DNA from: Actinoplanes oblitus
Lineage (GTDB): Bacteria; Actinomycetota; Actinomycetes; Mycobacteriales; Micromonosporaceae
DNA: 64,000 nucleotides
Assembly (NCBI RefSeq): GCF_030252345.1
Contig: NZ_CP126980.1
Coordinates: 1,379,501-1,443,500, forward strand
Reading direction: 5' to 3'
Shown here: piece by piece, positions 35,188 through 43,426 of the stretch
Numbering within the stretch: position 1 is the first letter of the stretch
Layout: every line of letters begins with the position of its first letter
Made by a program: the position numbers and the translations under genes
The notes under the pieces: generated by a model
What the model was told of the DNA's origin: nothing
The model's input: only the letters and a program-made list of their open reading frames with translations
Database searches by the model: none

Positions 35188-35796
35188 TCACCGGGGCAGC
35201 CAGCGCCAGTCCAGCTCCAGCGGAACCGGTGGCGGACCGGGCAACGGGCCGTCGGCGCGCAGGCCGTCGAGCAGCATGGTGAGACATCGCCGGCGCAGCT
35301 CGCCGGTGCGGCCCGGATCGGGGACGCGGATCGCCGCGCACATCTCCAGCAGCAGTGTCACGTCCGCGGGACCGACGCCCGGGCGCAGGTGTGGCTGGGC
35401 CCGCTCGACCAGGCCGGTGGCGAGCTCGGAGGCCCGGCGCGCGTCCTCGTTCATCTGCTCGGTCGGGGTGAACGTGCCGGCCAGATGCACGGTGAGCGAG
35501 TGCACGTCGGCCCGCACCACGCCGTGCAGGAACGTGGTTAACGCGGCCCAGTCGTCCGGCTCGCGGGCGGCCCGCTCGGCCTCCGTGATGAAGATCCGCA
35601 GCCCGTCGTGGCAGAGCGTGCGGAGCAGATCCTCCTTGCTCGGATAGCGCCGGTAGAGCGCGCCGATGCCGACCTTGGCCCGCTCGGCGACCGCGGCGAC
35701 CGGCGCGCGCGGGTCGGTCAGGAAGATCTCCCGGGCCGCGACCAGGATCGCCTCGTTGTTGCGAACGGCCTGCTCGCCGCGCCCAGGTCGCCTCAT
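35188..35796 (-). CDS. TetR-family regulator
   Basis: The 202 residues open with the TetR helix-turn-helix: NNEAILVAAREIFL, then VAAVAERAKVGIGALYRRYP and SKEDLL. The remaining nine-helix ligand domain is variable, as in the family, and its inducer is unknown. ATG 35796 places the DNA-binding domain at the usual distance; upstream codons belong to the operator region. It is divergent from the epoxide-hydrolase-like gene, with two palindromes between them, so it very likely controls both. Confidence 0.9.
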   Translation of the reverse strand: MRRPGRGEQAVRNNEAILVAAREIFLTDPRAPVAAVAERAKVGIGALYRRYPSKEDLLRTLCHDGLRIFITEAERAAREPDDWAALTTFLHGVVRADVHSLTVHLAGTFTPTEQMNEDARRASELATGLVERAQPHLRPGVGPADVTLLLEMCAAIRVPDPGRTGELRRRCLTMLLDGLRADGPLPGPPPVPLELDWRWLPR

Positions 35797-35811
35797 GCCG
35801 ACAAGCCTACC

Positions 35812-35881
35812 GGAACGGAACGAAGTATTCCGCTCCGCTTCGCCGAGTGCTACATTGGAACGGAACGAAGCATTCCGTTCC
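35812..35881. promoter_or_regulatory. Twin TetR operators in the divergent promoter
   Basis: Two copies of the dyad GGAACGGAA-N7-TTCCGTTCC lie at 35812-35836 (one mismatch, TTCCGCTCC) and 35857-35881 (perfect). Their starts are 45 bp apart. Between them is TGCTACATT at 35848-35856, a good extended -10 for the hydrolase-like gene. Binding at both dyads would cover that promoter and the regulator's own start. Confidence 0.85.
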
Positions 35882-35912
35882 GTTCGAGCGCTCACTCCCC
35901 GAGGAGCAGGAC

Positions 35913-37025
35913 ATGGCCCCGATCCGCCCCTTCCGCATCGACGTGCCCCAGGCCGATCTGGATGACCTGCGCGACCGCCTCGCCCGCACCCGCTGGACCC
36001 CGGAGATCCCCGGCCAGGGCTGGACCCGTGGCGTCCCGGTCGACTACCTGCGCGGGCTGGCCGACTACTGGGCCGGTGAGTTCGACTGGCGTGCCGCCGA
36101 GGCGCGGCTCAACGAGTTGCCCCAGTTCACCACCGAGGTGGACGGCCAGACGCTGCACTTCGCGCACGTCCGGTCCACCGACCCGGCAGCCGTCCCGCTG
36201 CTGATCAGCCACGACTGGCCCGGTTCGTTCGCGCTCTATCTGCCGGTGGTCGAGGCGCTCCGCGCGCACTTCCACCTGGTCCTGGTCAGCAATCCCGGAG
36301 TGGGCTTCTCCGGCCCGCTCACCGCCCCGGGGTGGCACACCGCCCGCAGCGCCGCGGCGCTCAACGAGATCATGGCCCGTCTCGGCTATGAGCGCTATGG
36401 CGTGCAGGGCACCGGCGGCGGCGCCTGGATCGCCGTCGAGATGGGCCGGCAGGCCCCCGACCGGGTGATCGGTGTGCACGTCAACGGCCACATCACGTTC
36501 CCGTCCGGCGACCCGGCCGAGTTCGAGGGGCTCACCGAGGCCGAGCAGGACCGCCTGCGCCGTCTCCAGGAGTTCCGCGACGACCGGATGGGCTTCGCCG
36601 CGATCCAGTCGACGCGCCCGCAGACCCTGGCGTTCGGCCTGCACGACTCGCCGGTCGGCCAGCTCGCCTGGATCACCGAGAAATTCCAGGAGTGGACCGA
36701 CCCGGCCGCTCAGCTGCCCGAGGACGCCGTCGGCCGCGACCTGCTCCTCACCAACGTCAGCCTGTACTGGTTCACCGGCACCGCCGGCTCCTCGGCGAAC
36801 ACCTACTGGGAGTCCGCGCACGACCCGTCGGCCTGGGCGCCGAAGGAGCGTTCCACGGTCCCGCTGGGCGTTGCCCTGGGCGTCACCGACATCACCATCC
36901 GGCGCTTCGCCGAGCGCGAGGCCCCGGTCACCCACTGGACCGAGCTGCCCGCCGGCGGCAACTTCCTCCCCGCCGAGCAGCCCAAACTCTTCGCCGACGA
37001 CGTCACGGCGTTCTTCCGCTCATGA
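35913..37025 (+). CDS. Epoxide-hydrolase-like protein lacking nucleophile and catalytic His
   Basis: The 370 residues have the EHN N-terminal domain (IRPFRIDVPQADLDDLRDRL) and an alpha/beta hydrolase core with the family block LTNVSLYWFTGTAGSSANTY. In true members the nucleophile is the Asp of GGDWG; here the elbow reads GTGGGA at about 166-171, so the Asp is replaced by Gly. The catalytic His of GGHF is Asn at 350 (AGGNFLP). The HGWP oxyanion motif reads HDWP. The protein is therefore probably a pseudoenzyme or does other chemistry. ATG follows GAGGAG. It is under TetR control. Confidence 0.85.
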   Translation: MAPIRPFRIDVPQADLDDLRDRLARTRWTPEIPGQGWTRGVPVDYLRGLADYWAGEFDWRAAEARLNELPQFTTEVDGQTLHFAHVRSTDPAAVPLLISHDWPGSFALYLPVVEALRAHFHLVLVSNPGVGFSGPLTAPGWHTARSAAALNEIMARLGYERYGVQGTGGGAWIAVEMGRQAPDRVIGVHVNGHITFPSGDPAEFEGLTEAEQDRLRRLQEFRDDRMGFAAIQSTRPQTLAFGLHDSPVGQLAWITEKFQEWTDPAAQLPEDAVGRDLLLTNVSLYWFTGTAGSSANTYWESAHDPSAWAPKERSTVPLGVALGVTDITIRRFAEREAPVTHWTELPAGGNFLPAEQPKLFADDVTAFFRS

Positions 37026-37166
37026 CGGCTGGCCGCCCCTGATCACTTGCCGTCCCCGACCGCTTTCTCGCCGGCCCTTGACCGCGCCAGCGGTGAAAGA
37101 TCCGGGTCCGTGGTGCGCTCCGGGGTTCGCGGTGCGCTCCCGGTCCGTGGGCGCCCCGGGGCGAGG

Positions 37167-37268
37167 TGCCCCCGGGTCTGCGGTGGGGCCGGGTTCGCGC
37201 TGCCCCCGGGTCTGCGATGGGTCCAGGTTCGCGCTGCCCCCGGGTCTGCGATGGGTCCGGGTTCGCGG
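37167..37268. repeat. Three 34-bp tandem repeats before rsmE
   Basis: Units at 37167-37200, 37201-37234 and 37235-37268 each begin TGCCCCCGGGTCTGCG. The first has a few substitutions. They fill the middle of the 306-bp gap between the epoxide-hydrolase-like gene and rsmE, which otherwise holds nothing I can support. Shorter variants (CCGGGTCCG-type words) surround them. Confidence 0.8.
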
Positions 37269-37331
37269 CGGGGTCCGGGATCGCGGTGGTCCTGATCCGG
37301 TGCTGATGCCCTCGCGGGGTAGCGTGCGGGG

Positions 37332-38066
37332 GTGTCCGCGCCTCTGTTCCTGGTCGAGAGCCTGCCCACCGGATCGTCGTTCACGCTGGACGGTCCCGAG
37401 GGGCATCACGCCGCTACCGTGCAGCGGCTCCGGGCCGGCGAGGCGTTGATCCTCGCGGACGGGCGTGGAGGGACCGCGCGAGCCGAGGTCGTCGCCGTGG
37501 GCAAGGGCAGCGTCGACGTGGCGGTGCGGGATCGGGCTCAGGAGCCGGCTGCCGATCCGCGGCTGGTCGTCGTGCAGGGGATCGCCAAGGGCGACCGGGG
37601 CGAGCTGGCCGTGCAGGCGATGACCGAGACCGGCGTCGACGAGATCGTGCCGTGGGCGGCGTCCCGGTCGGTGGCGCAGTGGCGCGGAGACCGGGGGTTC
37701 AAGGCCCGCGACAAGTGGGCGGCCACCGCACGGGAGGCCGCCAAGCAGGCCCGGCGAGCCTGGCTGCCGTCGGTGGCCGGCGATCCGGACTGCTCCACCA
37801 AGCAGGTCGCTGCCCGGTGCGCCGACGCGGCCGCCGCCTTCGTGCTGCACGAGGAGGCCACCGAGCGACTGACCGCCGCGCCGCTGCCGGACGCCGGGGA
37901 GATCGTTCTGGTGGTCGGCCCGGAGGGCGGCATCAGCGACGCCGAACTGGACGCCTTCCGTGACGCCGGGGCGCTCCCGGTCCGCCTGGGCGACGCTGTC
38001 CTGCGCACCTCGACCGCCGGCGTCGCCGCCCTCGCCGTCCTGGCCACCCGCCTCGGCCGCTGGTGA
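37332..38066 (+). CDS. rsmE: 16S rRNA (uracil-1498-N3) methyltransferase
   Basis: RsmE methylates U1498 of 16S rRNA. The 244 residues show the PUA-like head (HHAATVQRLRAGEALILADG) and the SPOUT knot domain with VVVQGIAKGDRGELAVQ, WAASRSV and the SAM-binding end LVVGPEGGISDAEL followed by LGDAVLRTSTA. Normal length. GTG 37332 is used. It belongs to the conserved hrcA-dnaJ-rsmE-HIT string, here split by the TetR cassette upstream and two cassettes downstream. Confidence 0.95.
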   Translation: MSAPLFLVESLPTGSSFTLDGPEGHHAATVQRLRAGEALILADGRGGTARAEVVAVGKGSVDVAVRDRAQEPAADPRLVVVQGIAKGDRGELAVQAMTETGVDEIVPWAASRSVAQWRGDRGFKARDKWAATAREAAKQARRAWLPSVAGDPDCSTKQVAARCADAAAAFVLHEEATERLTAAPLPDAGEIVLVVGPEGGISDAELDAFRDAGALPVRLGDAVLRTSTAGVAALAVLATRLGRW

Positions 38067-38407
38067 GGCGCTGACCGGAGGTTTCGGCTGCTGAGTGGTG
38101 CCGCTGCCGGCGGGCTCGGTGTCGACGAGGACCGGCCGCTAGCGGTTTCGACTGCCCCGGTCGTCGGTGAGTCCGGGCATCGGCGGTTGGCGGTGGACCC
38201 GGCCGGTGGGAGACGCTCAGGGCCCGCGGTTCCGGCGTTGGGCGCGACGCCGGTGGGGAGACGCTCAGCGCCTGCGGTTCCGGCGTTGGGCGCGACGCCG
38301 GTGGGGAGACGCTCAGCGCCTGCGGTTCCGGCGTTGGGCGCGACGCCGGCAGGGGCGGCTCCCGGCGTACCGGGAAATTGCCGTGAGCGGCGGCGGACCT
38401 CGCGCGG
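38067..38407. repeat. Gap with three 48-bp tandem repeats
   Basis: Units start at 38203 (47 bp), 38250 (48 bp) and 38298 (48 bp, to 38345); the core reads CCGGTGGGGAGACGCTCAGC then GCCTGCGGTTCCGGCGTTGG. Because 48 is a multiple of three, frames on both strands stay open and repeat 16 residues. No start with a ribosome site and no domain supports a gene, so I treat the array as intergenic. Confidence 0.75.
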
Positions 38408-38941
38408 TCAGGCGTCGTCCAGCAGGGATTTCAGGGTTTCTTCCAGCCAGGCCCGCTCGGCCTGGGACGTGGCGCGGGCGATCTCGAACATGCCGCGCCG
38501 GAACGGGTCGTCGACGTCGGCGGCCCGCAGGCGCTCGCCGCCACGGGAGAAGAACGTGGCCGGGGCCGCCAGGAAAGCCAGCCGGCGGCGGAGCACCTCG
38601 GCCTGCGCCGCGCGGTCCGGCAGGTGGCGCAGGAACGCCAGCACCGTGAAGTACCGGTTCCGGTCGGTGATCTCCACCTCGGAGGGGGTGCGGAGCCGCC
38701 GGAGCAGCTCGGCGCGACCGGCGTCGGTGAGCGAGAGCATCTGGCGGGGCGCTGCCGACGAGCCCGGCTCGATGCGGCGTTCCAGCAGGCCGGCGGTTTC
38801 CAGCCGGTTGATCGCGGGGTAGAGGGCGCCGTCACTGACCGCGCGCACGTGGCCGGTCAGGGCCTTGATCCGCTCCTTCAGCTCGTATCCGTGCAGCGGC
38901 TCGTCGTGCAGGAAGCCGAGAATCGCGAGCGCCAGCATCAC
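38408..38941 (-). CDS. PadR-family regulator
   Basis: The 177 residues hold the PadR winged helix at the N-terminus (LALAILGFLHDEPLHGYEL, SDGALYPAINRLETAGLL), followed by a helical C-terminal dimerisation part typical of the longer PadR type. PadR proteins repress transporters or detoxification genes and release on ligand binding. Here it diverges from a MATE exporter. ATG 38941 or the next codon ATG 38938 are both possible. Confidence 0.9.
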   Translation of the reverse strand: MMLALAILGFLHDEPLHGYELKERIKALTGHVRAVSDGALYPAINRLETAGLLERRIEPGSSAAPRQMLSLTDAGRAELLRRLRTPSEVEITDRNRYFTVLAFLRHLPDRAAQAEVLRRRLAFLAAPATFFSRGGERLRAADVDDPFRRGMFEIARATSQAERAWLEETLKSLLDDA

Positions 38942-38989
38942 TACCCTTTCCCGGTTGTTCGGTGCCGGGCCAGCCTATATCGTTCCGTG

Positions 38990-39008
38990 GTACCTCGATT
39001 AGAGGTAC
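38990..39008. promoter_or_regulatory. Probable PadR operator
   Basis: GTACCTC (38990-38996) and GAGGTAC (39002-39008) are perfect arms around GATTA in the 84-bp gap between the PadR and MATE genes. A TATAT stretch lies just upstream at 38976-38980. The arms resemble the palindromes used by PadR dimers. It lies 17 bases before the exporter start. Confidence 0.7.
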
Positions 39009-39025
39009 AACGAAACGAGGTAGCG

Positions 39026-40375
39026 ATGGATCATCGGAAGTCGCTGGTGCGCCTGGCCGTGCCGAACTACGTGGCGCTGCTCTCCGGCGTGCTCACCGGC
39101 ATCGTCGACGTCGCCTGGGTGGCCCGGCTCGGCCCGGCACCGGTCGCCGCGGTCGCTGTCGCCACCGGCGTGGAGAACGCGCTGCTCGGCATCGTTCTGC
39201 TGATCAACGGTGGGGTGACAGTGCGGCTCGCCGCCGCGCACGGGACCGGCGACCGGCTCGCCGCCCGGTCCGTGATCCGCGCCGGCTGGTCGCTGTACGC
39301 GCTGATCACCCCGCTGGTGGTGGCCGCCGGGCTGGCGCTGCGTCAGCCGCTCGCCGGCGCCTTCCTCGACGATCCCGCGGCGGCCCGGCTGGCCGCCGGC
39401 TACCTCACCGTGCTCTTCCCGGGCGTGGCGATCTTCTACGCGCAGCAGGTCGTCGACGCGATCTTCGCCGGTCGTGGCGACACCCGCACCCCGATGCGCC
39501 TGGCCCTGGTCGCCAACACCCTGATCCTGGTCATCGACCCGCTGCTGATCTACGGAACCGGCCCGCTCCCGGCCCTCGGCGTCACCGGCGCCGCCCTGGC
39601 CACCGTCCTCGGGCGGATCGCCGCCCTGCTCACCGGCCTGTTCCTGCTGCGCCGGTCGGGGAGAAGCCCCGGGCCCGGCCGGGGCGGTGCGGTGGGCGCG
39701 GTACTGCGGACCGGCGCGCCGATCGCCGGAGACTTCCTGGTACGCATGAGCGGCTCGCTGGCCCTGCTCGCCGTCGTCGGCCACTCCGGCGTCGCCGCCG
39801 TGGCGGCCTACGGCATCGGCCTGAAGGTCCTCTACTTCGCCACCATGGCCTTCTACGCCATCCGCAACGCCGCCACCATCCATGCCCCGCGCACGCTGGC
39901 CGTCCATCCGGAACAGCGCCCCGCCATCGGCCGCCAGGTCCTCGCCCTCGCCCTGCTCACCGGTGCCGCCGCGAGTGCCCTCTTCGCGCTGCTCGCCCCG
40001 CTGATCATGCGAGGGTTCACCGGCGATCACGAGGTCGTCGCGGTCGGGGTGCTCTTCCTGCGCTGTGTCGGCGGCTATCTGACGCCGATCGCCGCGGTCA
40101 TCGCGGTGGCCGGGTTCCTGATGGCTGCCGGCCGGGGGCCCGCGCTCTTCGCCGTGACCGTGGCCGGCACCGCCACCCAGACGGCCCTGGCCTGGTGGCT
40201 GCCCACCCGTCTGAACCTGCCCGGCGTCTGGCTCGCGATGTCGCTGGCCGCCGTGCTGCAGCTGGCCCTGGTGCTGTGGCTGGCCCAGCCCTTGCCGGCC
40301 ACCCGCGGCCGTCCACAGCCCGGTGTGGACACTTCGCCCCCCGGGAAAGATCGTCGCGCCTCTCCGCGCCGTTAG
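39026..40375 (+). CDS. MATE-family multidrug exporter
   Basis: The 449 residues form about twelve membrane helices with the MATE pattern in two related halves (MDHRKSLVRLAVPNYVALLS, then INGGVTVRLAAAHGTGD; second half VLRTGAPIAGDFLVRMSGS). Members export cationic drugs or metabolites using H+ or Na+. ATG follows CGAGG. It is divergent from the PadR gene, which should control it. The C-terminal 25 residues are Pro/Arg-rich and probably disordered. Confidence 0.9.
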   Translation: MDHRKSLVRLAVPNYVALLSGVLTGIVDVAWVARLGPAPVAAVAVATGVENALLGIVLLINGGVTVRLAAAHGTGDRLAARSVIRAGWSLYALITPLVVAAGLALRQPLAGAFLDDPAAARLAAGYLTVLFPGVAIFYAQQVVDAIFAGRGDTRTPMRLALVANTLILVIDPLLIYGTGPLPALGVTGAALATVLGRIAALLTGLFLLRRSGRSPGPGRGGAVGAVLRTGAPIAGDFLVRMSGSLALLAVVGHSGVAAVAAYGIGLKVLYFATMAFYAIRNAATIHAPRTLAVHPEQRPAIGRQVLALALLTGAAASALFALLAPLIMRGFTGDHEVVAVGVLFLRCVGGYLTPIAAVIAVAGFLMAAGRGPALFAVTVAGTATQTALAWWLPTRLNLPGVWLAMSLAAVLQLALVLWLAQPLPATRGRPQPGVDTSPPGKDRRASPRR

Positions 40376-40912
40376 CGGAGTTGGCTGGTCGTCGGTTGCG
40401 CTCGACGCCGGTCACGTGGCATCCCGGGCCGGGGGTGCCGCTGGTCGCGGTCGCGGCCGCCGGTGCCGTTCGCTGGTGAAGCGGCCGATGCGGACGCGCT
40501 GCCGGTAGCGGTCCGCGCGCCGCTCCAGGCCGCGGTCCGCTTTCCGGTACGCCCGCAGCACCCGTCCGGGCAACCAGCCGCGCCCCGTCAAGATCAGTCC
40601 CAGCTGGTCCTGACAGTGGTATCCGGCGCGCTGACACCACCGTGAGCGCCAGCCCCGAGACCCGGGCTGGTTGTGGCGGTGGTCTGCGGGCTGGTGATAC
40701 CACCGTGGGTGCCAGCCCCGGGGTCTGGGCTGGTTGTGGCGGTGGTCTGCGGGCTGGTGATACCACCGTGGGTGCCAGCCCCGGGGTCTGGGCTGGTTGT
40801 GGCGGTGGTCTCCGGGCTCCTGACACCACCGTGGGTGCCAGCCCGGGATGCTGGGCTGGTCGTGACGGTGGTGTTGGGACCGGGAGCGCCGGCGTCCAGG
40901 AGTGCGGGACGG
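40376..40912. repeat. Gap with four 63-bp tandem repeats
   Basis: Units start at 40633, 40696, 40759 and 40822 and run to about 40884. Copies 2 and 3 are nearly identical; 1 and 4 have diverged at the outer edges. Each unit contains two dyads: CCAGCCC with GGGCTGG eight bases apart, and GGTGGT with ACCACC about 15 apart. The left 257 bases of the gap (40376-40632) contain no gene with start and ribosome site. Both strands are open through the array because 63 is a multiple of three. Confidence 0.8.
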
Positions 40913-43348
40913 TCAGGGGAGTTCGATCTCGGTGGTCTGGCGGGGATCGTCGAGGGCGTGTGCGGCGGTCACCGTGTACCGGCCCGGGATGGTCTGCCAG
41001 CCGTCGGACCAGACCTGGAAAGCGCGTTCCGCCAGGGGAATCCGGACCGTGACCGTCTCGCCGGGGGCGGCCTGGACCGAAGCGAAACCGGCCAGCCACT
41101 GCCGTGGACGCTCGACCGGGCACGGCGCCGACGAGGAGAGGTAGATCTGCACCACCTCGCGGCCGGTGCGTTCACCGGTGTTGGTCACTGTCACGATCGC
41201 CGCGTCCGGAGACGCCTTCACCGCGGTGTACGCCCAGGTCGTGTAGCCGAGCCCGGAACCGAATGCGTAGCGCGGCCGCTCCGTCCAGCCCCGGTAGCCG
41301 ATGAAGACGCCCTCGTCGTACGAAAGGGTCCCGTCCTTCGGCTCGACGGCGAGCACCGGGCAGTCCTCCGCGCGCCGCGGCCAGGTGGTCGGCAGCCGGC
41401 CGCCGGGCTCCTCGGCACCGGTCAGCACCGCCGCGAGGGCCGCGCCCGCCTCCTGCCCGGGGAACCAGGTGAGCAGCACCGCCGCCACCTCGTCGGCCCA
41501 GGGCAGCAGCACCGGCGAGCCGGCGTTGACCACCACGACGGTCCGCGGGTTGGCCGCCGCGACCCGGCTCACCAGCTCGTCCTGCCGGCCGGGCAGCGCG
41601 AGCGTCGTGCGGTCGAAGCCCTCCGACTCGACCTGCTCGGTGGTGCCGACCACCACCACTGCCACGTCCGAGCGGGCGGCCAGCGCGACGGCCTCGGCGA
41701 TCAGGCCGTCCTCGTCCGGGCCGGGCGGCCGGTGGCCGAGCGTGGTACCGGCCGAGTGCGCCGTCCCCGGCTCGAAGCTCTGCCGCATCGTGACCGCGAC
41801 CGGCTCGCCGGCCGGCAGGGTGACGGCGAACCGCTGCTCGCGCGGGTGCAGCAGCAGGTCGGCGCGGCCGGTGCCGGGCGGGTGCAGGGAGCCCTGGTAG
41901 AGCTTCCGGTCGCCCACGGTCAGCTGGAACGTGCCGAACCCGGAGACCGCGAAGACGTGCTCGCCGCCGGCGGCCGGGGTGTAGGTGGTGGTCAGCTCCA
42001 GAAAGCTGATCTCCTCGACGGCCAGGCCGCCGGGCGGGTCACCGAGCCAGCGGACCGTGGCGGCCGGCACCTCGAACCGGTACGCCCCGATGTCGATCCG
42101 GAACGGCGACCAGCCGGGGCCCTGGGCCGCCGGCAGGAACGGGCGGGGGTCGGCGCCGACGGCGTAGGAGACGTCCGGGAACACCTGCCGGATCCCGTCC
42201 AGCGGCGAGATCACGTGCGGCGGGGCCACCTGGGCGCTGCCGCCGCCGAGCACCCGGGCGTCCTGGGCGAGCGCGCCGATGACGGCGATGTGCCCGGAGT
42301 TCCCGGGGCTCAACGGCAGCAGCCCCTCATTGCGGGTCAACACGAAGGAACGGGCCGCGACGCGAAACGCCACCGCGTCACCGTCCGCGGCACCGGGAGC
42401 GGCCGCGGAGCCGGAGCCGGAGCCGGCGCCGGGACCGGGAGCGGCCGCGGAGCCGGCGCCGGGACCGGCGAGCCGGCCAGGGGTGGACGTCGCGGGGGAC
42501 AGCACGCCGACTCGCTCGGCCAGCCGCAGCACCCGCCGTACCTTGTCGTCGATCACCTCGATCGGCACGGACCCGGACCGGACCGCCTCCGCGAGTCGCG
42601 CTCCCCAGGGGTTGTCCATCGCCGGCATGGCGATGTCCAGGCCGCCGAGGGCGGCCCCGACCGTCTCCCGGGCGGCCCGCCAGTCGGAGACCACCACCCC
42701 GTCGAAGCCCCACTCCCGCTTCAGGATCTCCTCCTGGATGCGGCCGTTCCGCGCCATCGGCGCGCCGTTGACCCCGTTGTACGCGCTCATCACGCCCCAC
42801 CCGCCGGCCCGCACCACCCGCTCGAACGGCGCCAGGTAGAGCTCGCGCAGCGCCCGTTCCGGAATCCGCACGTCGACGGTCATCCGGTCGGTCTCGAAGT
42901 CGTTCCCGACCAGGTGCTTCACCGTGGTCCCGACCCCGTGCTCCTGCACGCCGCGCACGAACCCGGCGGCGATCTCCCCGGTGAGCAGCGGATCCTCCGA
43001 GTAGCACTCGAAGTGCCTGCCGTTCAGCGGGGTGCGGTGCAGGTTGACCGTCGGGCCGAGCACCACGTGCACGCCCTTGCGCCGGGCCTCCCGGCCGAGC
43101 AGCCGGCCCGCCTCGGCGGCCAGCTCCGGATCCCAGGACGCGGCCAGCGCGGTCGGGCTGGGCAGGGCGACCGACGGGTCCTCCGGTGCCCAGCCGGTGC
43201 CCCGGACCCCGATCGGGCCGTCCGACATGACGAGCGAGCGCAGGCCGACGCGCGGGATCGCCGGGAGCGACCAGAAGTCCTGCCCGGTCAGCAGGGACAC
43301 CTTCTCGGCCAGCGACAACTGGCCGATCAGGTGATCAATGTCGGTCAT
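40913..43348 (-). CDS. GH3 beta-glucosidase with PA14 and Fn3-like domains
   Basis: The 811 residues show a GH3 N-terminal barrel (KVSLLTGQDFW, early; nucleophile Asp in GVVVSDW near residue 220), then a GH3 C-terminal domain split by an inserted PA14-like carbohydrate-binding domain (about 395-530). A fibronectin-III-like end follows (VVQIYLSS, then WLAGFASVQAAPGE). A Gly/Ala/Pro/Ser-rich linker of about 30 residues sits after the barrel. No signal peptide is present, so it probably acts inside the cell on short glucosides. ATG 43348 follows GGGAG. It is convergent with the repeat array. Confidence 0.92.
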   Translation of the reverse strand: MTDIDHLIGQLSLAEKVSLLTGQDFWSLPAIPRVGLRSLVMSDGPIGVRGTGWAPEDPSVALPSPTALAASWDPELAAEAGRLLGREARRKGVHVVLGPTVNLHRTPLNGRHFECYSEDPLLTGEIAAGFVRGVQEHGVGTTVKHLVGNDFETDRMTVDVRIPERALRELYLAPFERVVRAGGWGVMSAYNGVNGAPMARNGRIQEEILKREWGFDGVVVSDWRAARETVGAALGGLDIAMPAMDNPWGARLAEAVRSGSVPIEVIDDKVRRVLRLAERVGVLSPATSTPGRLAGPGAGSAAAPGPGAGSGSGSAAAPGAADGDAVAFRVAARSFVLTRNEGLLPLSPGNSGHIAVIGALAQDARVLGGGSAQVAPPHVISPLDGIRQVFPDVSYAVGADPRPFLPAAQGPGWSPFRIDIGAYRFEVPAATVRWLGDPPGGLAVEEISFLELTTTYTPAAGGEHVFAVSGFGTFQLTVGDRKLYQGSLHPPGTGRADLLLHPREQRFAVTLPAGEPVAVTMRQSFEPGTAHSAGTTLGHRPPGPDEDGLIAEAVALAARSDVAVVVVGTTEQVESEGFDRTTLALPGRQDELVSRVAAANPRTVVVVNAGSPVLLPWADEVAAVLLTWFPGQEAGAALAAVLTGAEEPGGRLPTTWPRRAEDCPVLAVEPKDGTLSYDEGVFIGYRGWTERPRYAFGSGLGYTTWAYTAVKASPDAAIVTVTNTGERTGREVVQIYLSSSAPCPVERPRQWLAGFASVQAAPGETVTVRIPLAERAFQVWSDGWQTIPGRYTVTAAHALDDPRQTTEIELP

Positions 43349-43426
43349 CTGAGAGCGCTCCCCACGAGGAAAACGGAATTCCGGGACCCATTCAAGCCCA
43401 CTCGCGGCCCGCATAAGATCCGACGG

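Noticed and set aside
34840..35541. Plus-strand frame with RRSRRVVV repeats
   Set aside because: It spans the intergenic 30-bp array and the antisense of the TetR gene.
38187..38822. Protein with 16-residue repeats over the 48-bp array
   Set aside because: The frame runs into the antisense of the PadR gene and lacks start support; open frames on both strands follow from the period.
40435..40640. Minus-strand open stretch with LTGRGWLPGRVLRAYRKAD
   Set aside because: It looks protein-like but has no start codon with a ribosome site and no recognised family; it may be a gene remnant.
40633..40884. CRISPR array
   Set aside because: The units are head-to-tail without unique spacers and the repeat is 63 bp; no cas genes are present.
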